12,933 nucleotides of DNA from Phoronis ovalis (lineage: Eukaryota; Phoronida; Phoronidae), in NCBI GenBank assembly GCA_028565635.1, contig JAOXYB010041583.1, positions 1-12,933 on the forward strand, in the 5' to 3' direction. The notes beneath the pieces are model-generated. The model was not told the origin of the DNA, searched no databases, and worked only from the letters and a program-made list of their open reading frames with translations. A program made the position numbers and the translations under genes. Numbering within the stretch: position 1 is the stretch's first letter; each line of letters starts with the position of its first letter. Below, in pieces: positions 1 through 9,500 of the stretch.

Positions 1-671
1 CTAGCTGGGAGTGTCTATATAATAGCACTGTTACTTATTTATACCCAGCCCTACGGTGGAAATTTTACTAACAAAGACAATGCACTGTTCCACTCATATG
101 TACGAAATAATAATTTACATAATATCGTGACACTGATAACTTTACATTCTACGTATATATTCGCAGTATCAATGTTTTCGTCGGACGACACTTTTATTTA
201 AAATTCGATAACCGGAGAGGCGTCAGTGATGCATAATTAAAATAAATAGCTAAAATGCAATTATCAGTAATTAAGAAAAAACAATTCAAGTATGATCATC
301 AATTAAAAATAACAATTAAAAAACAATTTAAAGTTAGAAAACATTTGGAATATCACCTTCACATTGTACAACGCCCTTTTTTCTACTACTCACAATTCCA
401 ATTTCCTACATTTAATATAATATATTGTTGAATGCTGTTAAAAGATAATAGGTGTTAAAATGTCTAAAAACACAATTGAAAATACCTTGCAGGCACCATA
501 ATTTAGAAATTTGTTTAGAGACTTTTTTATCTCTTTTTATTTATGTTCCTTTTTAATATTTATTTTCATTTTTAGACATGGCATATCGGATGCTGATTTT
601 TTTTAATTTTTCATTTTTAAATAAGATACCAAATTGTGTCAAATATAAAACTACTCATTAAGCGGATTACT
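1..671. other. AT-rich non-coding sequence
   Basis: I see no open frame with protein character, no RNA gene and no clear repeat here. The stretch is strongly AT-rich with several homopolymer runs (for example T-rich tracts near 520-620). It may be flanking DNA of the retroelement remnant that begins at about 672, but nothing recognisable from that element extends into it. Confidence 0.5.
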
Positions 672-1020
672 TTTTTAGCATAGATAGCTTTCGGTCTTTT
701 CACAAGGCTTGAAAAGGCGGTCATAAATGGGTGACAGTCGTAACCCCAAGTTCTAATTAATGGATATGGATTCTTATTTATCTATTTTGCGTGGGTGTCG
801 GTTCTTGGCCAAGAATCTTTCACTGGTCCCACTGAGTTTTATGTTGAATTTGAAGTAGTCTGTTTTATGTGATTCTTGCCTTAACAATGCGACCAGTCGC
901 TCCAATGTGCTTTTAATTGCAATTGTTAGTCTCCAGTTGGTTTAAAACATCACATTTATTACTAGGTTTATACTTTTCTTTAGGATGCACCAATATTTCT
1001 CTGAGAGTATTAATAACCAC
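672..1020 (-). mobile_element. Decayed Penelope-like retroelement fragment (GIY-YIG endonuclease end)
   Basis: Read on the minus strand from 1020 downward, the translation contains TLREILVHPKEK, then a Cys-containing segment ending NNCN, a stop, and KHIGATGRIVKARI. After a frame change come FLAKNRHPRKID and ESISIN, and finally LRLSPIYDRLF. This order matches the C-terminal part of Penelope-like element proteins: the LVHPKDK motif, a Cys pair, the YIG-T-GR motif of the GIY-YIG nuclease, and a terminal NRDEG-LSPIYD-L motif. At least three in-frame stops (in the NNCN-KHIG, RIT and SIN regions) and frame changes between blocks show that the copy is dead. The reverse transcriptase part, expected at higher coordinates, was not recognised, so this is a truncated 3' piece. 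The family call rests on motif order read by eye; the subfamily is unknown. Confidence 0.68.
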
Positions 1021-1194
1021 AGCTTGTTGGATCGATTGATGAATAACATTTATCCTGATACACAACATTACACATATTGCCTAAATATTCACTTTTGTTT
1101 ACAAATCAGTATCCTTCCTTAGTTTATTAGATGCTCATGTGCATTCCCTTATTTATATGCGGCATGATTTGTTTCAGTAACAGGTAAATTCGCC

Positions 1195-1905
1195 ATGAAG
1201 TTCCTCCTTGTTGTTGTTTTGACTTGTTTGATCCTTGCCTGCAGAACCTTCCCCAGAGGTATGTATTGTCATACTTAAACACAGTGTACATCTCACAGAG
1301 GCAAATGCACCCATTGGCCATGCCTCTCTGGTATCAGTTTCCCATATTTGCATTTGGTCTTCAAAATATGCACAAGCATATACGCATTAAACTGATGTTT
1401 TGTCTTACGAACTTTAAAATATACCAAACAAAAACCATACATATATGTTTAAAAATCTACTAAAATTTGTAAATATATCTGTATGCTTGTTTACTCCTGA
1501 TATGATAACACACAGAGTGAACCCTTGTCAACGTAGCTGGGTGGACATTGCATTATTGTTGGCATATAGTTTCGTGTCCTACTATTAGACAGCTAAACTG
1601 TTTAATTTATGATAGTCTGTGTGGATAGCATATGTTTAAATGGATAATGCCCATTCTTCATTGCATACCTTGAGCACCTGTGGTTATCCTATGATAAGGA
1701 GTATGAGTTGGTCACAACTTCGTTGCAACACACTTTTCTGACAGATATTTCATTTTTTAGAATATTATGTTAATGTAGTTCAATTATATACTTAGACAAA
1801 TACAAAATCGTGATGGATGATTATGCTGATGATTATGTGGACCGTAGTAAGAGACAAATACCATTGCCTTGTAACACAACACACGCCTTATGGATATGCA
1901 AGTAA
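1195..1905 (+). CDS. Small secreted, proteolytically processed two-cysteine peptide precursor (2 exons)
   Basis: Proposed exons are 1195-1258 and 1796-1905, joined at phase 1 (GAG then GTATGT donor; ATACTTAG acceptor), giving 57 residues. Residues 1-16 form a clear signal peptide (MKFLLVVVLTCLILAC). Residues 22-37 form an acidic pro-region with the repeated motif DDYADDYVD. Residues 38-41 are RSKR, a furin/dibasic processing site. The C-terminal product would be QIPLPCNTTHALWICK, with an N-terminal Gln able to cyclise, two cysteines spaced C-x8-C and an N-glycosylation sequon (NTT). This layout is typical of neuropeptide, hormone or host-defence peptide precursors. The C-x8-C spacing is shared with elevenin-type neuropeptides, but other elevenin residues are absent, so I assign no family. 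The start has a good context (GCCATGA), and a possible acceptor (TTTGTTTCAG, ending 1176) suggests a 5' non-coding exon. The stop TAA overlaps a perfect donor GTAAGT at 1902-1907, so a third exon cannot be excluded. Confidence 0.6.
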
Positions 1906-2008
1906 GTGCAGTTAGGTCAGAGTATAACTTTTAAACACTTAGCTCATCAAACCGCTGACCATAACGTAACACATTGTTACGGATTGAAAATTGTCTATCC
2001 TATTGATT

Positions 2009-2009
<1 letters not shown>

Positions 2010-2044
<35 letters not shown>
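2010..2044. repeat. (TA)n(TG)14 microsatellite
   Basis: A short TA run passes directly into fourteen uninterrupted TG units (2017-2044). It is a simple dinucleotide repeat in non-coding DNA about 110 bases after the peptide gene's stop. The rest of 1906-2370 is AT-rich with no recognisable gene. Confidence 0.95.
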
Positions 2045-2045
<1 letters not shown>

Positions 2046-2370
2046 CTTCCGATCGATCGAGGCTATGTGTCGGTACGGTCATGACCTATAAAATTCCCGT
2101 CTGACTGCTAGGCCATTGCTTATATGATCATATCATTGTCATATTAAGGACTCTAGATACAAAGAGAGGTATATACATGTCAACCTGTTTAGTAATTAAA
2201 ATGAAGAGATAGATATACGAAAGTATAGATTTAAAAAAGTTAACATCTAAACTTTACAAATCATGAGGTTAAATAGTTTAAATTTGGTCACTTTCCTTTT
2301 TATTCATCAACATTAAAGTACAACCTTTGCAAAAATGTATACTTTTACATGCGTATCTCTCCATTTTGGT

Positions 2371-2378
2371 TATAAAAA
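2371..2378 (+). promoter_or_regulatory. Candidate TATA box upstream of the dioxygenase gene
   Basis: The octamer TATAAAAA lies 120 bases before the first ATG of the dioxygenase gene. A start of transcription about 30 bases downstream would give a 5' leader of about 90 bases with no intron needed. A second TATA-like string (CTATAAAATT, near 2087) is farther away. AT-rich background makes chance matches common, so the call is weak. Confidence 0.25.
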
Positions 2379-2490
2379 TGAACAAAGCAAGCAAGTTATG
2401 GGTCAAATAGCAGTGTGTGTTTTTTTATATCTCGAGTCCTTAAGTCGTGATGTTTAACTTGTCCGAAACGCGAACTTTAATCTTGCTAAT

Positions 2491-4079
2491 ATGATAAGCG
2501 ATACAATCAGCTCAAAAGCTTGCAAAATGGATCCACGTGAGGCAAATTTGCCTGTAATTGATTTCTCCAAAGCTAGGACATGTCGAAAGGAAGTGGCAAA
2601 ACAAATTGTAGACGCTTTGCAAGATACAGGGTTTATGATATTGGAAAACATTACAGGCACCGATTCCAATAAACTGCATGAGGCATGCGAATGGTTTTTT
2701 GCACTGCCCGATGAAAAGAAAATGGCTGTTGCTAGAAAGTACTGGAATCCAAAGAGTCCCAAAGTATTTCGCGGTTATTTCCCATGTGAACCAACTGATT
2801 CGAGCAATAAAGAAGCGTTTGAGTTTGGAGTCAAACTTTCTGCAGATGACCCTGAACATTTAGCCGGAAATTTGATGTACGAAGACGCGTTATGGCCAGA
2901 AGAAGATGGGACCATCAATTTTAAAGAATTTTTGAAAAATTATTTCGTTGTGATGCAGAACGCTACGGTGGAAATTATGAGATTAATTGCTCTGGGCCTT
3001 GGACAAGAAGAACACATCTTCGATCCCATGTTCATTGATAAGCCACTTTCAACATTTCGGTTGTTGCACTACCCACCAAGAAAAGGTAATGTATCCCTTG
3101 TGACTACATAGTAGTTGACCGATTTAACACGAAATATTTCAGTGTTCTTCTTGTCGAAGATGTGTTCTTCTTGTTTAAAAACATTTGTTTTTTCCTGGAA
3201 GAAACTTCTTATATAAGCTGTATTTGAAAAAACACTGGGCTTTCGAAACACCTTGAAGTCAGTTAAAAAATCCAAGGGGTTACTCGTTATATAGGACAAT
3301 ATAGGATGTCACTTCAAAATATTGCATACGTATACGGCGAGCTAGCTAGGCTCAGCCCGCACCTACCTCTTTCTCGGACAAAAAACACCCCGGCATTTAA
3401 ATCAATTTCGGACTCTTTGGAAAACCCAATGTAAATGCAGCTTTAGTCGAGAAAACTGCAAAGGAACTTTTTAAACTGATGAAACTTGTCTGAAGTCGCT
3501 CTAAAATTAACAAATTTTAACTTAGCTGTAGTCGCATAATAATGTTTTTGTAACGTTTTCCTAAAATTAATCAACGCCTCTAATTTTATTCCTTTTTTCT
3601 ATTAAGGTGATATACCAGACAAAGCTCGTTCCCACGATGGCAAAATTCTTACCTGTGGTGCTCATACAGATTCTACTATACTTACAATAGTTGAAACTTT
3701 TCATTATGGTGGGCTTGAGTTAGAAGCAGACGACGGAAGTTGGAAAAATGTTCCGTCACGTCCAGGTTCTCTAGTGATGAATATCGGTGATATGTTAGCA
3801 CAGTTTACTGGTGGGAGACTTAAGGCTACCAAGCATCGTGTCGTTGATATAGGAAAAGACAGGTTTTCTGTGCCTTTCTTTCTGGAACCTGCTTATCATG
3901 CCGATATCAGCAAACCGCCCTTGTTGCCAGAATCAGACAAGATGCAGAAAAACGTTGTGAAAGATGTAGACACGAAAGATGTAAAACCTTGCAAATATGG
4001 TCACTGGTTGATAAGAGCGTATACAAGAAAGGAATACTTTGAATATCGTGGCCTGAAAGAATGGCTCAAAGAAATGTAA
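2491..4079 (+). CDS. Fe(II)/2-oxoglutarate-dependent dioxygenase, isopenicillin-N-synthase-like (2 exons)
   Basis: Exons 2491-3085 and 3607-4079 join at phase 1 (AAAAG/GTAATG donor, TCTATTAAG acceptor) to give 355 residues, a usual length for this family. Residues about 20-130 form the N-terminal non-haem dioxygenase domain (LPVIDFSKA near the start, DTGFMIL, FFALPDEKK). The C-terminal jelly-roll carries the metal triad His218-x-Asp220 (GAHTDST) and His275 (KATKHRV), and the 2-oxoglutarate-binding RxS motif at Arg284/Ser286 (DRFSVPFF). A FRLLHYPP motif ends exon 1. No catalytic residue is missing, so an active, probably cytosolic oxygenase acting on a small molecule is expected; the substrate cannot be read from sequence. 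An in-frame stop at 2455-2457 bounds the start. The second Met, codon 13 at 2527, has the better context (AAAATGG) and sits just before the conserved domain, so it may be the real start. Related proteins occur in plants, fungi, bacteria and scattered animals. Confidence 0.93.
3086..3606 (+). other. Intron of the dioxygenase gene (521 bases)
   Basis: This GT-AG intron interrupts codon 199 (a glycine) after its first base. Reading through the donor reaches a stop within 27 bases, whereas joining 3085 to 3607 restores the conserved dioxygenase fold without a gap. The acceptor is preceded by a pyrimidine-rich tract (TTCCTTTTTTCTATTAAG). I recognise no gene or element inside it. Confidence 0.9.
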
Positions 4080-4398
4080 CTGAGCCCAGTCACTTCTCAC
4101 TTTTTTATTGTAAAAAATGTTTTCTTGACCTTAAGTTCTTTTAACAATTGTGAAATATGCACTCTTATTAGAATGATGGTTAATGATCATACAATCTTGA
4201 TAAGAAGTAGTATATGCACCACGTATGACTTTACATATGATTTAGTTGAATGCTGCAATTTGTTATTGTCACTTATTTATCAGAGTTAGCACAAATGAAG
4301 ACTTTGCAGGTGCTGTTTGAAACTTTTCATTTTGACTTTTCAAACTTATTGAATATTATGATGTTTTCAAAATAACATATTTTAAGAATATTCGTTCT

Positions 4399-4452
4399 AT
4401 TAAAGAACATAACTTTTTTTGCTTGCTTTATTCTATGCTTGAGTTGAATAAA
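4399..4452 (+). terminator. Polyadenylation signals of the dioxygenase gene
   Basis: Two hexamers are visible downstream of the dioxygenase stop: ATTAAA at 4399-4404 and the canonical AATAAA at 4447-4452. Either would give a 3' untranslated region of roughly 340-390 bases. Nothing else gene-like lies between the stop and these signals. Confidence 0.5.
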
Positions 4453-5424
4453 ACTAATTTAAATCGGAAAACTTAGCTTTTTGCTTAGTAATGAAATGCT
4501 TTTCTACGTGTATTCTCAAACAACTTTTATCAAGATCGATTTTGCGCAATGAACAAGCCTCTATTACAACAACACTTGCTCTCAGGTTATTTTTCTCTGA
4601 ATACAGATTATATTTGAATTGCATGCACCTGGTGCAGCCACCGGTTTCTCAAAGATAACGCGTCCCTCTGTCTTAAAATGTATCGTTCGTCTGAAATTAG
4701 ACTAAATTTAATCATAAAAGCATCGCAATCTTGGACTTAAGATGCGAGAAATTTCGAAGTTTGGGTTGCAACTAGTGGCTCGATACATCAAGGGCATGCA
4801 AATAGTCAATACAGGTGAGAAGACATGAGAAATGCATGATTTTCATAGCTTACTGAAAACAACAGCCTTAAGAAGTTTACAAATCAATTTTAGAATCACC
4901 TGAAGTGCCATCGTGCGCGCCCTATCTAAAAGAAAAAATAATTCTGAACATTTAAATTGTTACTAAAACTTTGCAAATTATAATAAAACGTATACAAATT
5001 AAAGAGTTAATATAAAAGAGCATTATTTTTGTTATAAGTAAGGAGAACGGGAGTGATAATATTAATAATAATTTATCCGAAGCACTGGGACTTAATTCCA
5101 TCTCCAAGTTACTATCAGTACGATATATTGCTGTTCATTATAATATAAAAGAAATTTGTTATCTACAACATACCAGTCTCATAGACTGCAGATAATTATT
5201 TTGAACAATAATTGCTGAATTTTCAAAAACACAATGTGACCAATGGTATTGAAAACACATTTTTTGTAGAATTTGCTTGTTAATGAATCTTACCTGAAAC
5301 AAGTATAAATTAATAACAAATATTTTAAGAGATATAAATACATATGCTACCAAATTTCTTCATATTTTTAAGTAAGACGACATTCCAACAATTCTATTCC
5401 AAGCTTCATAAACAATCATACATG
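4453..5424. other. Convergent intergenic DNA without a recognisable gene
   Basis: The sequence is AT-rich. Short frames on both strands have no domain, composition or splice structure suggesting a protein. An isolated AATAAA at 4982-4987 has no gene before it. I noted a small palindrome (GCACCTGGTGC, 4625-4635) but attach no function to it. Confidence 0.5.
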
Positions 5425-5735
5425 TTGTCCGCCGGCCGGTTGTGTGTTATGAGTCATTCATGCGGAGATAATTGCGTTCGTTGCCATAGGCAACTCATTC
5501 TTACCAGTGCGTGTCCAATGAATCAGGTCCCGGGCTAGTGGATGTTAGCCAGCCCTGTACCCTTTTTTTGATGGTATTATTTTAAACCTCTTTCGAAAAC
5601 GATGTAAAGTAAGTCTCACGCTCGGACCGTGTCAACGAATATGGGTCAAATGCTGGGTCCACATGCGCGAACGAAAAATCGCGTGAATAAGGTAAATTTG
5701 TTTCAACCAAGCCCGTAACGCGCGTTCCGCGTTAA
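5425..5735. promoter_or_regulatory. CpG-dense island in AT-rich surroundings, candidate promoter or enhancer
   Basis: By hand count about 25 CpG dinucleotides fall in some 310 bases, in clusters such as GCCGGCCGG, ATGCGCGAACG and AACGCGCGTTCCGCGTT. Flanking kilobases have very few. The segment also contains a perfect X-box and a short inverted repeat (AACGCG, 5-base spacer, CGCGTT; 5717-5733). In invertebrates with mosaic methylation, retained CpG density often marks an unmethylated regulatory region. It lies between the 3' ends of two convergent genes, so it does not obviously serve either as a core promoter. Confidence 0.4.
5480..5494. promoter_or_regulatory. Perfect palindromic X-box (RFX-type site)
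   Basis: The sequence GTTGCCATAGGCAAC is two perfect inverted half-sites (GTTGCC and GGCAAC) with a 3-base spacer. It fits the RFX consensus GTNRCC-N(0-3)-RGYAAC at every position. In animals such sites are typical of promoters of ciliary genes. Its position in a CpG-dense patch adds weight, but no ciliary gene is recognised nearby. Confidence 0.5.
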
Positions 5736-6297
5736 AGGTATATATTTAGCTAAATATTGAAAAATAGTGTGTTGTTTTATAGCATCTATAAAGACGTGTG
5801 AAAAGGGTATATTTCCCGCCATCAGATGAAAATCAGCCCGGCATAAAATGTTACTTAGGAAGTTGTCAGTAATTACCACAGAGGTGCAAGGAAAGCCAAA
5901 AATTGTTCCACATAACATCATTTACCGATCAGCTTCTGGGACCCTCAGTCGCCAGATTAATATGCCAGGATAAGTGATACAGTACCGAGCGATTAAATAT
6001 TTTGACAATTTTCGGATGTTTTTTTTTTAAGATTAAAGTTCGTGAATTGCAAACCAACATAATAATTATTCATTTAAAATCGTTCCACATGGACATGTAA
6101 AATTTGGTCACACTGCTCACCTGAACACAATATATTTCTCTACAAATTGTGAAATTATGTTCGCCTGTGAACACAACTATTGAACCCTGCCTTGCCGTTC
6201 TAAACATTTTTCTTGTACAAACATTTGGTGACCAATTAAGTTTGTGGTAAAACACGCAAAGTGAAAGTATATGAAGTGAGAACTTTCAAGTATATAT
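5736..6297. other. Intergenic DNA, no confident gene
   Basis: Apart from a speculative short second exon (5882-5977, described under findings), nothing gene-like is seen. The minus-strand frame through 5703-5921 has no recognisable domain. The sequence returns to an AT-rich composition after 5735. Confidence 0.4.
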
Positions 6298-6303
6298 TTT
6301 ATT
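6298..6303 (-). terminator. Polyadenylation signal of the zinc-finger gene
   Basis: On the minus strand this is the canonical AATAAA (TTTATT as printed), about 255 bases past the zinc-finger stop codon. It is the nearest canonical hexamer I found in that direction and gives a plausible 3' untranslated region. Confidence 0.45.
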
Positions 6304-6558
6304 ACTAAAATAACATACCTTCACAGAGTAAAATACCTGCCGCACAAATTTTTTAATAAAATTATGCCACGTATCTGGTGTTCGTGTAAGAACCCGTAAC
6401 TTCAAGTGGCCTGTACCTGGTTTTGCCATTCTATACCCAAGACGTGTGCAAATGGGGAAAATTCCGAATGCTTCGATGTGTACATGAATGTGTACACTAA
6501 AGACAAGTTTGCACCTACTTGTATCGGTTTGAGATTACATTATTTTGGTTAATCGCAT

Positions 6559-9500
6559 TTAATTATTAGAATGCTTTTTCTTAATATGGGCTAGTTGTGC
6601 AGATTTGCGAAAAAATTTTAATCCACAAGTTTGACAATCATATGATTTCTTTCCAGTGTGTGCAGACACATGATTTTTCCAACTCATTTTATGACGAAAA
6701 CGTTTCCCACAAATGTTACAATCAAATGGGCGTTCACCAGTATGGATTCTTATATGTGCATTAAGGTCATATATCTTAGCAAATGCTTTTCCACACAATT
6801 CACAGCAAAATGTTTTTTCATGGCACTTCATGTGATTCTTATACTGGTTCGTAAACTTGAATTCCTTTCCACAAACTTCACAGTGATATTCATATTCAAT
6901 GTGGTTTAATTCAATATGCGTGTCTAATGTAATCTGCTTAAGATATTTTTTATTGCAAAATGTGCATTCAAAAATCAGCGCTGTATCTGAGTGCTCTATT
7001 TTCATATGATGGGTAAGAAGGTTTTTAAAGTTAAATGTCTTTCCACAAGTTTCACATATAAATGGTGTGTCTTCTGTGTGCGCTAACATGTGTTGTCTAA
7101 AATCATAACCTTGCATAAATACTCTGTCACAAATGTCGCACTTGAAGATTTTATCCTTTCTACAATTGTGGGAATTAAGCGTCTCTTCCTTCACAAATTT
7201 CATCTCGCATGTACTGCATTCAAATAGTTTAGCACTGCATGCAGATGTGGATGTGTGCTTGTGCAGTCCTGTTCTAAACCGAAAGGCTTGCCCACAAGTT
7301 TCGCATTTAAAAGGTTTTTCACCTGTATGTACTCTTTGATGATCTGCCATGTCACGCTTATCTCTAAATCTTTTTCCACAAGTATTGCAACTATATGCTT
7401 TATTGTGAATTCTCAAGTGTGATACAAGAAACCTTTTTTTTACAAATTTCATACCACAAATTTCACATGTGTATGGATGATCATCGCTGGAATGAGTAAC
7501 TGCATGAACTTTATAGGCAATAAACTTTTCGAATGTTTCACCACAAATTTTGCATTTATAGGTTTTCTTCTGCTTACAGGTATGCGTTCTAAATGCTTCT
7601 TCTCTGACAAATTTCTTCTGGCATGTTTCACAATGAAAAAGTTTAGCACCACATGTGCTACTTGATGCAACTGTCACATGAAAATGCAGCATGCCCCTTG
7701 AACGAAAACTTTGGCCACATGTTTTACACTTAAAAGGAGCTTCATCTGTGTGCTTCATCTGGAAATGATCCTTAAGGTCACAATTACGTCGATATCCTTT
7801 ACCACAAACAGTACAATGACAATTAAACTTGCTACCGTTATTGATAGTAGTAGGAGAGTCTAATTTGTTAGCATTATTGTTTGTGGTTAGCGAGTGACGC
7901 TTTAAGTGTTTCTTCAAGTCATGGTGAGCTATAAATCGTTTTCCGCACTTATCACATTGAAATAATTGACTATTTTCATGAAGTGCCATGTGATGTTTCT
8001 TGGTACTATAATATTTAAATAACTTTCCACATATATTGCACTCCAATGGCCTCCCAACTGAATGCTTAAGCATATGTGATCTTAAACTTGATTCCCATCT
8101 CATTCGCATGCCACAAATTGAGCACAGGTATGGTTTGTCTTCTGCGTGTTGCCGCTCATGCTGTCTCAGTACACCCAAGGATTGGTATTTTTTATTGCAA
8201 ATTTTACATATGTAAATTTTTTTAAATAAATTTCGATGATTTTCCTTGTAATGATTAGATATGTCATCTTTGTTTTCAAATTTAATTCCACATTGAGAAC
8301 ATTCAAATGAATGACTTATCATTACATGAAATTTGAGGTCCTCGCCATAAAAATATTTTTCGTCACAATGTTTACACTGGTGCGGTTTAATGACTTTAGT
8401 ATTAATAGTATGCTCTTTAACATGCTTATTTCGGCCGCTTCTCCAAATAAACTTTTTGTCACATATTTGACATTTATAAGATTTCATATCAGTGTGTCCT
8501 CTCATGTGTTCAAGCAGATTCTGGCGCTTTTTACAAATTTTACCGCAAACTTTACATTTAAATGATTTCTCATGCAAATGTTTTCTCATGTGACGGTCAT
8601 GGTAAAATTTGGTAGGATACTTACTACCACAAATCCAGCATTCAAATTCACCTGTATGCACTCCTTGGTGACAATAATAGTCGGTGAGTGAAGAAAATTT
8701 CTTCTCACATACTTGACATTCGCATTCCATATGCACCACACGAGTTTTATTTCTCTGATTACTTCTTTCACTACAAATGGTGACTTTCTTTTGAAGGTCA
8801 TTCATATGATTCAAACTTTGACCACTAGCTTCAATTTCTGTTGAAACGACACTTTGATAATCAAAACTTTGACCACTGGAGTCTGTATTATCCTCAATTT
8901 TCACTTGTTCCGTGCCTGTATCATGTCTTTTAACATGGGAATGATAGGTGGTTTTCCACATGAACCTTTCGCCACATATTTTACATTTATAAGGTTTTAA
9001 ATCATAGTGAATTACCGAATGTTGAAGAAGATTCCTACGTTGACTATAAAGTTTGAAACAATCTTTACACCTAAACGATTTCTCGTTCATATGTGCTGTC
9101 ATGTGGCAGTCATAGTCATTTCTTGTGGGAAATTTGCTGCCACAAAACCAGCATTCAAATTCCCCTGTATGCACTCCTTGATGACAGTAATATTCAGAAA
9201 GAGAAGTAAATTTCTCCTTACAAACTTGACATTCACATTCCATATGCACCACGCGGTTTTTATTAGTCTGATTACTTTTTTCAACAAATGCTTTAACTTT
9301 CTTTTGGAGGTCACTTTTAATATTCAAACTTTGCCCACTAGCTTCAACTTCATTTTTAGCCATCAAACATTGCCCACTAGCCTCATTTTCTGTTACAGGG
9401 TCACCCTTGCAATTTAAACTTAGAACAATGGAGTCTGTGTTAACTTTTCCTTCTTCTCTCACATGTTTCATACTTTCATCATTAAGAATACAGTTATGAG

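Noticed and set aside
1127-1463. Open frames on both strands overlapping the first exon of the peptide gene
   Set aside because: They lack domains and conflict with the signal-peptide exon, which has a good start context and splice sites.
1906-2091. 61-codon plus-strand frame running through the TG repeat
   Set aside because: It begins at GTG and depends on the microsatellite (VCVCVC) for length; no protein character outside it.
2454-2863. Other frames overlapping the first dioxygenase exon
   Set aside because: Shadows of the real exon, whose translation matches a known family throughout.
3069-3299. 76-codon minus-strand frame across the dioxygenase intron
   Set aside because: No domain or splice structure; overlaps the exon-intron border antisense.
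4625-4635. Palindrome GCACCTGGTGC with an E-box-like core
   Set aside because: Too short to be significant alone in a 13-kb window, with no neighbouring promoter evidence.
5344-5538. 64-codon plus-strand frame containing the X-box region
   Set aside because: Its cysteines do not form a recognisable pattern and no homology is recognised; the CpG-rich DNA is better read as regulatory.
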